A stretch of DNA of 64,000 bases from Calvatia gigantea (taxonomy: Eukaryota; Basidiomycota; Agaricomycetes; Agaricales; Lycoperdaceae). The notes under the pieces were generated by a model. It was not told where the DNA came from. It worked only from the letters and a program-made list of their open reading frames with translations, and searched no databases. Below, piece by piece: positions 1 through 11,557 of the stretch. The position numbers were made by a program, and so were the translations under genes. Each line of letters starts with the position of its first letter. Within the stretch, counting starts at the first letter, position 1. Where the stretch lies: NCBI GenBank assembly GCA_025093985.1, contig JACAAK010000018.1:1-64000 (forward strand), given 5' to 3'.

Positions 1-1154
1 AAAGTTCCCACCGTAAAATACCCTATCAGGATGAGCCGTCCTTGCGCCTCCTGCCTTCAGCATCCATCACCGACTCGACTCCAGCTCGCCTCCATCCGCC
101 TTACCCTAGTCTGTTTAGACCTAGACCCCCCTCCCCCCTACTTAGCGCCCCTGGAACAGTACCCCTATCAAAAAAAACCGACTGAGTACTCTTTCTCGTC
201 AGTCTATTCTCTACCTTTCGTCTTCGCCTTTCTTCCGCCGCTTTCTGACTTACGTTGTCATGTGTATTATAAATTCAGTTTGGCACTTCTCTTTCAATCT
301 TTTCTGCAATGCACGCTACACTCGCTTCAAGCTGTACCATGTTCTATATCATTGTTTGCATTGTACCTCTATATATATCCTTCCGGTGCCTTCCTATTTA
401 TTCAAGTATATCGTTTGTATTCGTACTATCACTTTGCATTATTCGCTTTCTCTAATTTGCCACTCAATATAAAGATTGTTACAGCTTACATTTCAATCAC
501 GTGGCGGTCATCCGAACTATCTTGCATAACTCTTCTCTGTTGTTCCATGCTCTCTCCCCCCACCAATGCCACAGCCAGGATAACCCAAAAGCGATCCACT
601 TGGAAATGGATTCTCACTCTCTCGCACGACATATTCAGCCTAGACTGCCCATCTGCCATGCTTTCTATCATTACACGCGGGATTCCTCTTGGAAAGCCCG
701 AGTCTCCCGAATTCAGTCTCTCCGCTGGCCATATCCTCTACACGTGGCTCTCCTTTTCGACGTCATTTTGCCGTTCGGAAAAAGGCCGTGAAAAAGAGAA
801 GAGCTATGACTCTTGGATACGCATGGCATTTACATTGAAAATACCCTCTAGTTCTGTTTTTTTCGCCCTGCCACGAGGCCCGCATTCCCGTTCCGGACAC
901 CCAGGCATATAGACGCAACACGGGTGATTTTGTTTCATATGCTGAGGACTGTAAGAGCGCTACGTCCATGGGAATAGCATTACGAAACACCTCGTTACCG
1001 CCTCTTCATTCGTTGTGAATGCAACCAATCCATGCTGAACTTCACCCGTTGGTTTTGCTCGGCTTATTGATACTCCCATGAGAGTCTGGAGGTATCTCGT
1101 GAAGGGTCAGCAGTTATCGTCTAGGCGGAAAATATGTCCACTGACTCGGTATAA
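1..1154. other. Upstream region, no gene recognised
   Basis: The first part is pyrimidine-rich and low in complexity. A long open frame at 31-912 is rich in Ser, Leu, Phe and Tyr, has no domain I recognise, and looks like a by-product of the CT-rich composition. The last 200 bases probably hold the promoter and leader of the GH30 gene downstream; a TATA-like ATAAATG lies at about 1151. Confidence 0.4.
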
Positions 1155-3668
1155 ATGAGCTGTAAGTTTTGAGCGAAGAGTGCGCAGTAGTACCCTGCGA
1201 AACCGTCAGGGCTCACTTTAAAGTTATAACGCTCCTCTGCTTCGCAGCTCTCACCGCTTCCCAACAAATATGGGACATCGTCAGTAATGTTTGATTGTAT
1301 TGAAAGCGCCGCCTTCCACTGACAGTCACCATAGTGGCAAACGACATGGGATCGTAGCAAATTGCTCACGTCTGTCGGACCAAATACCTCTGGTGGTCAG
1401 CCTATCAATTTCGGGGCCCCAGGAGGAATAGGCGACGCTGATATCGTTGTCGATGACACGAGTGTATTTCAACCTATAGCAGGTTTTGGAGCAACACTCA
1501 GTAACCGAAATTTTATTTCGTCGTGGACGGATAACTTACGTGCCACCCTAGCCGACTCTTCTGCTCTCGTGCTGAATAATCTCAAGGTGAGTGCAATGTC
1601 ATTGTTATTCTCTCTGGTGGACTTACTCTAGTGATTAGAGTCGCAACTCTGCCAACTATCAGAACCTGCTCAGGTATATGTTTGATCCCACAGACGGCAC
1701 CAACTCAGCTGGCCTCAATTACATCCGTGTTCCAATCGGTGCTTCTGATTTCTCTGCCGCAGGGTACGTCCGACTTTTTGTTTGGGCAGCTTCCCCGCCC
1801 ACCAACTTTCCAATAGCGTACAGTCTGGATGATACGAATGGTGATACGGGTTTCTCTAACTTCAATATCAACCGCACTCCATCATATGTCTTCAGCGTTT
1901 TGAAAGACATTCGAGCGATCAACCAATATGTCACGGTACACATTGTTCCTTGGTCACCGGTAAGTCTGCCAGTATTGGTGGCCTCCTTGCCCTCTAAGGC
2001 ATGGACAGCCCGGTTGGATGAAGACGAGTGGAACGATGAACGGCGGTTCCCTGCGGTCAGAGCTCGTGGGCGTCTGTACGGCCCTCCCCTAATATTGCTT
2101 CCTTTGGTGTTTAAGCTTAATCAGATCCGACATACCTTCTCAAAGCCGTTCAGGGCTTCTCAAGTCAGGGCATACCGATCTACGCCATCAGCATCCAAGT
2201 ACGTCGATATCTGCCGCGTTCATAACCGCATTACTCACGCTTTCCACCTGATAGAACGAGCCTCAGAACAGCAACCCCACTTACCCGACATGTACGATGA
2301 CTCCTCAGGTTGAAGGACAGATTGGCACGAGTCTAAGAACCCTGCTAAATAACAATGGCTTCTCGCGCGTAAAAGTCGTGGGTTATGAGGTATTTCTTAT
2401 TGGTTCTTCGACCCAGTGATCCGCCTAATCCGCGTCCCCAACGAAGCATAATTGGGATACGGCTGGCCAGTATCCTGTTCAATTGGTGGGCCACAGCTCC
2501 TTATATCCAAATGGTTAGGCCCCCACATCCTTACTGAAGCTATCTCTGACCGCAGATGCAAGCCGCTGGCAATGCTTTTGCCGGTGTTGCGTTCCATTGC
2601 TATGCGGGATCAGTTTCAAATCAGGATCTATTCCGGAACGCTTTCCCATCCAAGGTGCGCCAATTTATCCGCGTTCGTTGAAGTCTACCTCCTATAACGA
2701 CTTTTAGGAAATATACTTTACTGAATGCAGCGGTACGTACGGTTCCGATTGGTGGGGCGACATCAAGGTGGATTCACTTTTGAACGCACTTCTTGATCTG
2801 TTGATCTCATACTATGAATAAAAAACAGTGGTATATGGATAATCTGTGCGAAACGCCTCTCCTACTCCTCTGCATCGTTGATTGATCCAGATTCTCAGCT
2901 GGGTTGGGAGTATTTCACGCGGCTCCCGGAGTGTTCGTGGTCTCCCGGCTTCTGGCCGTAGCCAATCGAGCCTGAAAATATTTGCAGGGATTGATGTGGA
3001 ATGTTGCCTTAGATGGCAGTGGCAATCCCAAGCTACCGGGGACGAACAGCTGCGGCGGTCCAGGTTGTCGACCAGTTGCCACCGTCAACTCCGATGGAAG
3101 CTACTCTTTAAATCAAGAATGTATGTGCTATCCGTCTCGTCACCCATAAGCCAGACTTACTAACAATTAATAGTTTACTCCATGGCCCAAGCATCAAGAG
3201 CTGTCATCCCTAAAGACAATGGGGGTCCATTTGGACAACGCATAGGAGTAAGCGTAGGCGGATCCCTATCCTGGGCACTACGAGTCTCGGGCTTCGTAAC
3301 TGGTAGAGTCTCGTCAAGTGACTGGCTTCGATACTCGATTGTAGTTCTTAATTGTGAGTAACAAGGGCGAAGGGCTTCGATTGTTCATCCATGATCATGA
3401 TGTCGCATGTGTCTTACCTTTATGCGATATCCAGGGGACGATAATACCAACGGAAATTGGAACCCGACCCCTGTTCGAACGACAATCGAATTTCGCGGCA
3501 TGCAGGTGAGCTTCCGCATCTTACCTCTTCCGTGGGCCAGCGTGTGATCTATAACCCCAGGCAACATATACATTCCCAGTCGGCGTCACGACGCTCTGGT
3601 GGTTTGCGCCCCCACGCGCGGGCTTTACGAGTGGCTCGGCAACAAAGCCCAATGTAACAAGCGTTTGA
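1155..3668 (+). CDS. GH30 family endo-beta-1,6-glucanase, secreted
   Basis: Predicted secreted glycoside hydrolase of family 30, a retaining (beta/alpha)8 enzyme; fungal members cut beta-1,6-glucan. About a dozen short GT-AG introns can be placed so that the exons read as one protein. Exon 1 encodes a hydrophobic leader ending in LCFAALTAS followed by QQIWDI. The next exon starts WQTTWDRSKLL at 1335, after a 55-nt intron. Family landmarks follow in order: NINRTPSYVF, VHIVPWSP, WMKTSGTMNGGS, the acid/base block SIQNEPQNSNPTYP, the nucleophile block EIYFTECSGTYGSDWW, LMWNVALDGSGNPKLPG, and a C-terminal beta-sandwich ending at GVTTLWWFAPP and the stop at 3666-3668. Both catalytic glutamates are present. 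The start is unsettled: the nearest candidate ATG (1155) needs an implausible 26-nt intron, so a further 5' exon may exist. I see no frameshift from 1335 to the stop. Confidence 0.88.
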
Positions 3669-4538
3669 AACGTGTTTGAATTGGATGTATCGTTCGCGAA
3701 TGTCATATTGACTGTATTTCCTTCCGTTTCCTGGCTGAATGTTTCTTCGAAAATTTCCACCCCTAAAGTACCTCAACAGAAATATAACTGTTGTTGATTT
3801 ATCGGACAGCAGTTACGATTACTCAATTTGTACATCATTTTGTGAACATGAGGGGGACATCGGTCTTCTTTTTGGATTGTGAGTCGGCTTCGAGGCGTGG
3901 CCGACCCTGCTGGCCGGCATTGCCCCTTATGACTTGACTTCATAAGGGTCTAACCTTCCTCTGGGAGATTTTATCCTTTGTGAGCATCCGTGTGTCTCCT
4001 CTCCGAGAGGTTGTGGCAATGATGGGTTGGAGCGCCCCCGAAACGAAGTCGATGAGCGGTTTGTTAATTAGGAATAATGTTCATTTGCAGGCTTCTAACC
4101 CGTTACGCTCAGGGCGCCATCAAATCATGTGCGCCTTGCTTCTCGGAACCCTGCATCTCTTCATGAATCTTTCACCTTCGTTGGGGAAGACGTTCTGGAC
4201 ACCATATTTATTTACCTCACATCACTACTAGGACCCTGTAACTCGGCTATCCAATCGCCAACTATCGCGTGCAGCACTGTATGGACCTGTTGTTTTAAGA
4301 GCTCAACGTGACCTTTCATTCGCCCAAACATGCAGGATTCCGAGCGCAGTGGCAGGTTTCCCGCGACACCCTGCGCTAGAACTTCAGCGCACATCATGAT
4401 TCCGTTTACGAGATCCCGTACCCATTCAGTTCTACTACTGTTATGAACGATTTTTTTCAGGTTGTATATAAACCTGGCCACAGTAAGTTCTACCTTGACA
4501 CTCGTCTTCGTCCGACTTACTCTGTGCAGTACTACAAA
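3669..4538. promoter_or_regulatory. Intergenic region between GH30 and DUF6699 genes
   Basis: 870 bases without a convincing gene. Short open frames here have no family resemblance. It should contain the GH30 terminator and the promoter of the gene starting at 4539; no specific motif could be assigned. Confidence 0.3.
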
Positions 4539-5959
4539 ATGGCATCCTACTTACGAAGCATCTTCTGGGGTGGCCGCGACTCATCCAACCCGTCCAAGTC
4601 GAGCAACCGGCACAGCGACACGTCGGCCACCACAAGTAGGAGTAGCAAGTCTCACTCGCGTTCGGGCTCGGGGTCGTCCTCAGCATCTTCACCGACTAAG
4701 GCGAAGCACCTCAAGTATCTCTACGCTGAGCCTGGTAGTGTTCCTCCGGTGCCGGTCCAGCCAACTCGAGAGCGGAGCAACAGCTTCACTGCTGCCCGGG
4801 TGAATGCGCCGTCGCCTTTACGGTTCACCTATGACTCTGCGACTTCACGGGGAGGTCACAACGGATACCCCAACACCCCGACACATTACCACAGTCACTC
4901 TATTGATGGGTCAAATTCGAAGGTACCATTGTACCGTTCCTCTAGCCACAAAGTCGGAGAACGGCGTAAGCTTTGTTCACTTATTTCCTTTCGGCAAAAC
5001 AAGTGTAGTTACTTCTTTTCAGCTGGATTGCCCCAATACCCGGCGTTCAATGCCACCGGCTCATTCGGGAGCGTCCGGTCTTCTAATCAATCGGTGTATT
5101 CCACGAATCCCAGTGTCCAGCGCTATGCTCCTTCACGGAATTCGAGCTCCGGAAGTGTCGCAACTCAGTCAACCGGCCACGAGCCCAAGTCTGTGCTGAA
5201 ACACCATGCACAACACGGAGACAATTCAAAAAGTGGTCGACGTACGTCATCCCACCATGCTCTTGACTATTTCCTTACACATTATTCTCCTACCACACAG
5301 ATGCTCATGTTTCGTTTCAAAATCCGAACCGGCCAACGCCCATTCACATGCACCCACTACTGAGCTACGGCCGTATCCACCGAGCACCAATCTGCTACGA
5401 CACCATCTTTCCTCCTTCTACTCGGACCATAGTTGACCGCCACACTCACTCTCCTATCCCACCCTGCACTCTCGCTCAACCTGCAACGGAACCTCCAACC
5501 TACGGCCGGTTCATATTAAAGTGCGATAAGCTCCCTTGGGAGATTGTTGCGACGACTGGCGGCGACTTCTCTCACCATGGTAGCGTGAGCCGTGGCTCAG
5601 GAAAGAGATTTTACATCGGATCTACATCATCTGGACGACCACCATCAGCTTCCTCGAGCTCAACGGGCTTGCCAGAAGCCGTCACGAACCTTGATGTTCT
5701 CCAAGCAATTCATACTACTTTGTCTGTCCGCGTAACTCAAGCGGAGTGGGATTCGCTTGGCAATGGAAGTCGATTGCAACGCAAGGCTACGAGAGCTTAC
5801 GAGAAGCGGTGTTCGGACATGGGCGGAGGCTGGGGAGCTGGTGTTCGAAGAGTCGACTTCCTTGGAGGGAAAACCAAATTGGTCGGCATCGAGATTGCGA
5901 CGGAGAAGCTCGGAGGCGAATCCGTAACTATCGGAAAGCTTGTTTTCTCTCGCCCATGA
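4539..5959 (+). CDS. DUF6699 domain protein with Ser-rich N-terminal region
   Basis: Three exons (4539-4965, 5023-5241, 5301-5959) with GT-AG introns of 57 and 59 nt give about 434 residues. The first 260 or so are Ser/Thr/Pro/His-rich and probably disordered, opening MASYLRSIFWGGRDSS. The C-terminal 170 residues match the basidiomycete DUF6699 pattern as I remember it: HPLLSY, IFPPSTRTIV, LAQPATEPP, LPWEIVATTG, VTNLDVLQAIHTTL, and the closing GVRRVDFLGGKTKLVGI ending in KLVFSRP. No function is known for the domain. Both introns restore the frame exactly, so the gene looks intact. The next gene on the opposite strand belongs to the same family, giving a tail-to-tail pair about 360 bp apart. 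Confidence 0.82.
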
Positions 5960-6323
5960 GGCTTTTCTGTTTCTCTGGGATTACGTATTCTATGTATTGA
6001 TGTGCGTTAACTTTGGGACTATCTTTTCGTTGGGGATACTTGCATGGCTTCTCACATTTACAATCTGTTGTTTACGTCTGAGTGGGGATTTATTGTTGGT
6101 TACATCTGTAATATGCTACCATTATCTACCATTATCTTGTGAGCAGTGTCCGACATACGTTACGGTGTTAAGGATACAAATAGGAATAGGGGTGGTGCTA
6201 CATACAGAGCAAGTCCAATGGGATCCACGAAAACAAGGTTGAGGGGACTGGCGAAAGCAGGGTGAAAGCAGATACAATCACTGAGATTCAACTCGGCGAT
6301 ACCTCGTTTGATTTTGAGAGGGC
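5960..6323. terminator. Shared 3' region of two convergent DUF6699 genes
   Basis: The genes at 4539-5959 (+) and about 6324-6922 (-) converge here, so this 360-bp AT-rich stretch must hold both transcript ends. No conserved motif identified. Confidence 0.3.
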
Positions 6324-6922
6324 TTAGTACATATAGACAAGACACGAACTGCGGTCCTGGGAGAGAACGACCCCTCGAAGCCTGGTTTGTCCACAAAGGA
6401 AATCGAGCCTGTAAATTTTATTGCCGTTGCTGGGATTGGCCTGGGCTCTGCGGTCAGCCCACATACGTGCACTGCTCATGGCAGTTTCCGGAATACCGAG
6501 TGCCTGGCTGGGATCAATAGCTGTATAGTACAACGAATAGATTCCGGCCAGTATATCTTGTACAGTAATTCCACTTTCGCTCTGGTTCTCGATCGGAACA
6601 GACCACCTTCCAGGCCCAGCTTGAAGACTAACCCTGGAAAGAGAAGGAGAAAAAGCTGGCTGGTTAAGAGCATGCGGTTTCACTTGTGACGCAGCAGCTA
6701 TAGCAATGTCGATGGTAGTTTGCCCACTTCCGCTGATTACCGGGTTAACTGCATCCCAAAGTAAGTACCCTTATAAAACTGCAGCAGCTGAATCAACACC
6801 CGCTGCCCACCTGAGGGAACCTGGGGAACGGATGACGTGTGAACGGTACCCCAGGATGATATAGAATTAGGAGTACGTGGACCAGGGAACTGGCTTCCGG
6901 TATAAAAGCTTGCGCACGGCAT
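6324..6922 (-). pseudogene. Second DUF6699 gene, probably frameshifted
   Basis: Read on the minus strand, an ATG at 6920-6922 opens MPCASFYTGSQFPGPRTPN and runs to LLQFYKG. In the +1 frame the protein resumes as WDAVNPVISGSG, then FSPSLSRVSLQAGPGRWSV, VTVQDILAGIY-like ITVQDILAGIYSLYY, and ends with KIYRLDFLCGQTRLRGVV and a stop at 6324. The order and spacing match the DUF6699 domain of the neighbour. The two frames meet at about 6750-6765. A standard intron of normal length does not bridge them (only about 20 nt is available), so a 1-nt indel is the simplest reading. It could also be an undetected splice variant or a sequence error. Confidence 0.6.
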
Positions 6923-7746
6923 CGTCGAGGGCTGTATCAGTGAGTCAGTTAACCAAGCCAGGAAGGGCGGGGAGGTTCGAGGCGGGCCTCATGGCTGGCG
7001 GGAGCCTTAAATAGGGGACGCCTGCCGCACAGAGCGCGCATCTCAATCTGGAATGGATTAGGAGGCGGGTATGGAGAGGTATGGAGTCACCTGCGCTGTA
7101 CTAGTTTCTCAAAACAGCCAACAATGCGCCTTAAGAATTCCCGCCCTAGCGGGATATCCATAAGCGGTTAAGGTCGGCACTGGCGCCCTGGTGGGTTGAT
7201 GGCGGCAATACCTTAAGGAGCTTTTATGCTGATGGAACCCTTGATGGATGTTGGATCATGGCGCCGAGCGCGTAGGGCTAGGTTAATGTCAACAAGAGCT
7301 ACGATCCAGAACGAGTTTGGACAGCAGAAGTCCCCCATGACTTATCATGAGTCAATGTTCCTCGGGTACCCCGGGAAAGTAATCGGTTATCGGCGTCGTT
7401 CTAGCTGCTCATTCTTAAGTTTAACAGCAAGTATAATAACAGCAAGTGCAATGGCTTTAGCGCGGTGCAAAAACGTTGCCCTCCACAACCATGAGGCGCC
7501 CTCACCATCATCGCGCTTCGCCAACCCTGTGCATAAACTCGCTGCACACGGGTATCGCAAGGAGATTGGGACAGGGTGCCTATCTGTTCTGGCGCTCCGA
7601 CTTCAAACCGGCTGCGAAAATCAGTCCGCGGTATCAACAATGGAACGACGTTGGCTTCATAGCTTCACAAGGACGTGGCTTAGCAGTCAGTTTGTCACAA
7701 TCACATCCAAATGAAGAAAATTGGGGCCCGCGAAAACCACCATGAA
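6923..7746. other. Intergenic, no gene recognised
   Basis: GC-richer stretch with a 162-codon open frame on the plus strand (7226-7714) rich in Arg, Ser and His and without recognisable motifs. It probably contains the promoter of the DUF6699 gene to the left, which reads leftward from 6922, and the 3' end of the methyltransferase-rhodanese gene to the right. Confidence 0.3.
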
Positions 7747-9452
7747 TTAATCATAGTCGACCAGATCTTCTTGACTCTTATACTTTGTCATCCACCCTTT
7801 AATCCCGCCTGACAAAACATACGCCCTGGAGGAAGAATGTCCAACAGAATCGAGGTAATCTTGATACCTAAGGTGGTTTCTTTAACTATAGTTATTGGAA
7901 GGTGAGTGATATCTCACCATCCTGCACAACGAGGACCGCGCCCGTTGGAACTTTGGCAATAGAATATGACTTTTTCCGAATCTTTAAACCTCTCATGATA
8001 ACTCTGAGCGTCGTCATAGAAGGTTTGAGCCGGGCATTGGAAGCTTCCGCGAACATGTCCACCCTACCGGTTCACCATTAGGTAATCCAAACGAGAGAAT
8101 TTGAGCAAGGGGTGCCTTACTGCATGGTCATTCCGCCGAACATCGATAATGGTGAAATCTTTGCTGGTCTTTGTTGGATCACGTAGCAGCGCAGCAACTT
8201 CCTCGGCGGTCATAGCTTCGGGTGATGACTTCACGGGAGGATAAGCGTCCCACCAGTTCTTGAGTACGGTGGGGGAGATGACCTCTGAAGGAATTGAAGG
8301 CTTGCGTGCGAATATTTGATATGAAGCTTCAAATGATTGTTAGAAGTAGAAAGTCAGGACGCCTCGAAATGCAAATTACCGACGAAATCGTTCGGGTCGA
8401 GAGAGGGAGTGATGCCCGTTGCCATCCAACCGGCTATCCTATTACTACAGCAGGATGACCCTGCCTGCTGAGGAGGCGAAGAATCTGGGACGTTTAAGTC
8501 TTTGTGAGCATTCGCGAGCGATATATCTGCACAGGAGGGAACCATTAAAACACCACCCAAGAATCTTGCTATAGTGATATACCCGTGAAACCAGCACCAA
8601 GTAGGAGGTTCTCATACTCTTTCACCGAGATAGCCCCAGCTATGCAGTTCACATATAAATCCAAATCGTTTCCGATCTCTGCCGGAATATCGCGGGTCGC
8701 AACAATCTGATTCACGAAAGTTATAAAGTCCCAAGGTATTGTTAATGCTGTGAAGACGTACGTCACTGAGGTTAATCCTCCCACCAGGCTTGAGGACCCT
8801 GTAGACCTCTTTCAGGAGATTGACCTTCAGGATTTCCGGGCACTAGGTTTAGGACGCAGTTTGATAGGACACAGTCTATTGACGATGACTCGATGGGGAG
8901 CTCCTGTAGGTGAGCGAGGCTTGGACGAATGCGACGCTGAGGAGGTTTGACGCCTTTAGCCTTGCATTTCGACGCGCAAGGTCAATCATATCCTATCTTG
9001 GTTCGAAACTAGTATTCGAGGGTCACCCGAGGATGATGCATACCTTTGAGCCATCTAAGCCCACAACAACACCTGTTGGTCCAAGTTGATCAGCGGCCAA
9101 GAATACATCAAGACCGCCCCCGGATCCGAGGTCGAGAACGACTTCGCCCTGTTCATAGTTCAGGAACGTCCAAAATGCGGAAGAGCGACGCCCACATGCA
9201 GGAGAGCTGCAATAGCGACAGGATTTCCGCAACTCAAGCCCAGGTTTGCACCCTTGGGTATACTCGCCAGCTGATCTTCGGTGTATCCGACTGCAGAGGC
9301 AACGCTCGCTGAATCTGGGGAGTGAGGGGTCAAGCGGTCAATTGAGTCCCAGGGGTGCAACCCTTGAACTTACTGGCAACATCTGACCCAGTCCGTGCGC
9401 GTTCACTGTAGGCCTCGTCGACTGCCTTGACGATATCTTCAGGAGTCGTCAT
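7747..9452 (-). CDS. arsM: Arsenite methyltransferase joined to a C-terminal rhodanese (Acr2-type) domain; frameshifted as printed
   Basis: ATG at 9450-9452 opens [15 protein letters not shown]. Exons then give [25 protein letters not shown], the SAM motif [94 protein letters not shown] and a CC pair (GSSCCS). This is the ArsM/AS3MT family, which methylates As(III) with SAM; the three conserved cysteines (SCGNP, SNCV, VNCI) are present. After SLDPNDFV an intron whose acceptor is CCTTCAG at about 8303 leads in frame into [18 protein letters not shown], then [34 protein letters not shown], the CX5R loop [22 protein letters not shown] and SGGIKGW, ending at 7747. No ATG precedes the rhodanese part, which supports fusion. 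Single-base indels near 8955-8825 (about four) break the methyltransferase frame. Confidence 0.75.
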
Positions 9453-9826
9453 TGATTTCTCGAGAGAATGCGTGGGAATTTGGCTCACAAAAACCCCCGC
9501 AAACCACCACAAATAATAAATACTTATACAGGATCAAGATTGTTATTGAAGCCCAGACATTGGCGGAAGCTTAGGTTCATGGCCTATTGTGATGTTTCTT
9601 TTTGGCTCATAACTTTAGGAATCGACCCGGAACGCCCAACAAAGCGTTGATCATCCCTCTATTTCATTACTTGTGATGCCCAAATCGAAATGGAAGCGGG
9701 TAAATTAACATCGCCATCCCGAGTCAACTTGTCAGGTAATTAGGGGACTTGCCTCGGTGCGGGAACGCAAGGTGAAGGCTATACAAGTGATGTACCTTGC
9801 GCCTAATCATACGTTATAGAATATTG

Positions 9827-11557
9827 TTATAACTTTGACCCTTGTTGGTATACTCTGTATCCTCCGGCTTGATACCACTCGCGCACGGCCGCATCTGCAT
9901 CATGCGAGTACAACACTTTGGTTCGAAGTCGGTCACCTTCCTCATCCTCTGTCTCATCGCCGAGCCCTTCATCTCCCCTTTGTTCTGGACCGCCCATCAA
10001 CTTGCGCATTGCGGCATCTCTAGCTTGTTGTTCTGGACCATCCAGCAGATGGAATGCCCCTTGATTCGATCGAGCTGCAAGTTGCGTATTCGTGGTTCGT
10101 GGGATTCGGAGAGACTCGTATGCTCGGAGAAGGTCAGGTATTTGAGAGCGCGACGTAATACCAGCGAACAGGCTCCCAAGAACGGCGGCATCTTCTATCT
10201 AATGTGTTCCTCGCCGTAAGCATCGGGCGTTGGGGATAGGCGAAATATACACTTACTGCCATAGCCGCCCCTTGCGCTACATACGGCTTTCCTGGGGTGA
10301 GCAGGATAGGGGCATTAGGTTTTATAGCAATACGCACCAACATGGAATGACATGAGTCCCCAATAAGCGTAACTCGGCCGTTCGAGTGAAGCCAACTCTC
10401 CAGAGGATCCCGAACAACGAGACGAGATTTCATGCCCTTCTTGATGAGAGAGACAAGTTTCGTCACCCTGGGACCACACTTTAGCATTGACGCAAGCCAA
10501 GTAGAAACTGCGCCATTTACATTGGGCTCCATCCCTCATACGTTTTTCTGATCTCATCCGGATCCGCTTCAGCGGACCAAGACTCCTCCGAGCCAATATC
10601 GGGGCGTACGAGAACGAGATTGTACATCTTCCCGGCGCTCTAATAAAACCGGTAATCAATAAACGAGAGTGTACAGCAATAAAAATTTGGGAAACTCACG
10701 ACAGGATACGCTACAATATGTCGTTTAGGACCCATCCAAATCGTCACGCACGGATTTTCTGCTAACGGCCGCAGAAGCGGATCATGCTTAAGGGAATCTA
10801 CAGGAATAAGAACCCGATATGCCAAATCCCCAGTCGGGTTCGGACGGTCTTTCTGGTTGGTGACAAACGAACGAACAACTACTCTTTATTCCATCAGCGC
10901 CGATGACGAGGTCCGCATGGATGACTCGGCCTGTTTCTGTCGTAATGCACGGAGAACCGTTTGGTGAGGTGGACAGCGAGATGACGTGGTCTTGGATCAC
11001 GTTTAGGAATGGTTTTGCTGCTTGATAAAGAGCTTGCAAGAGGTCAGCTCGCTAAGGAGTCAAGGGCCGAACGTAAGGGCAATTTACACAGTATAGAAAA
11101 GCGACACTTACATGGACATTCCAATAGGGCGCACCAAACCGTTTCTGAAAATCTTCTTTCATAACATTCATTCCAACAACGTCGTCATTTTCATCTGTGT
11201 GTTCTTAAGCGATAAGAATAGAAACGAAGACGGATATTCGCCTACATCGTCGGAACGCGATAAACTTGGGTTGGACGCCCCATTTCTCCAGCTGGTCTCC
11301 CAGTCCCCATCGAATAAGTATCCTCGAAACATCTAGGGGGAACCACAAAGGTGAGTCGTTGTGCTTAGGGAGGCTACGAACTTACTAGGGCTAATTTGTA
11401 TACCCGCGCCCACGTCAGCGAGCAGTGGAGCGCTCTCAACGACAGTGATACGATGCCCCGCTTTACCAAGAGCGTACGTTGTTGCAAGGCCAGATATACC
11501 GCATCCAACTATGACAACGTGGAGCGACAGAGGAGTCTGTGATAGCTGAGATGACAT
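9827..11557 (-). CDS. FAD-dependent monooxygenase (salicylate hydroxylase-like); one internal frameshift
   Basis: Group A flavoprotein hydroxylase, expected to add one oxygen to an aromatic substrate using NAD(P)H and FAD; the substrate cannot be told from sequence. ATG at 11555-11557 opens MSSQLSQTPLSLHVVIVGCG. Features in order: the Rossmann motif GCGISG, an acidic strand end (ITVVES), GAGIQISP joined to NVSRILIRWGLG, RFGAPYWNVH joined to RADLLQALYQAA, the DG motif LVIGADGIKS, DLAYRVLIPVDSL, the second FAD motif LIGDSCHSML joined to PYVAQGAAMA, IPRTT-type C-terminal helix and stop at 9827. About eight GT-AG introns fit. Between GADGIKS and NQKDRPNPTGDLAY (about 10850-10885) the frame slips by one base with no usable intron, so the gene is either a recent pseudogene or carries a sequence error. 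It lies upstream of, and in the same direction as, the methyltransferase-rhodanese gene. Confidence 0.8.

Noticed and set aside
31..912. 293-codon open frame in the first kilobase
   Set aside because: Composition is driven by CT-rich DNA, with no signal, domain or intron structure; alternative frames are equally open in places.
7747..11557. A complete arsenic resistance cluster
   Set aside because: Only the methyltransferase-rhodanese gene points to arsenic. The FAD monooxygenase shows aromatic hydroxylase motifs, not ArsH or an efflux pump, and no transporter is nearby.
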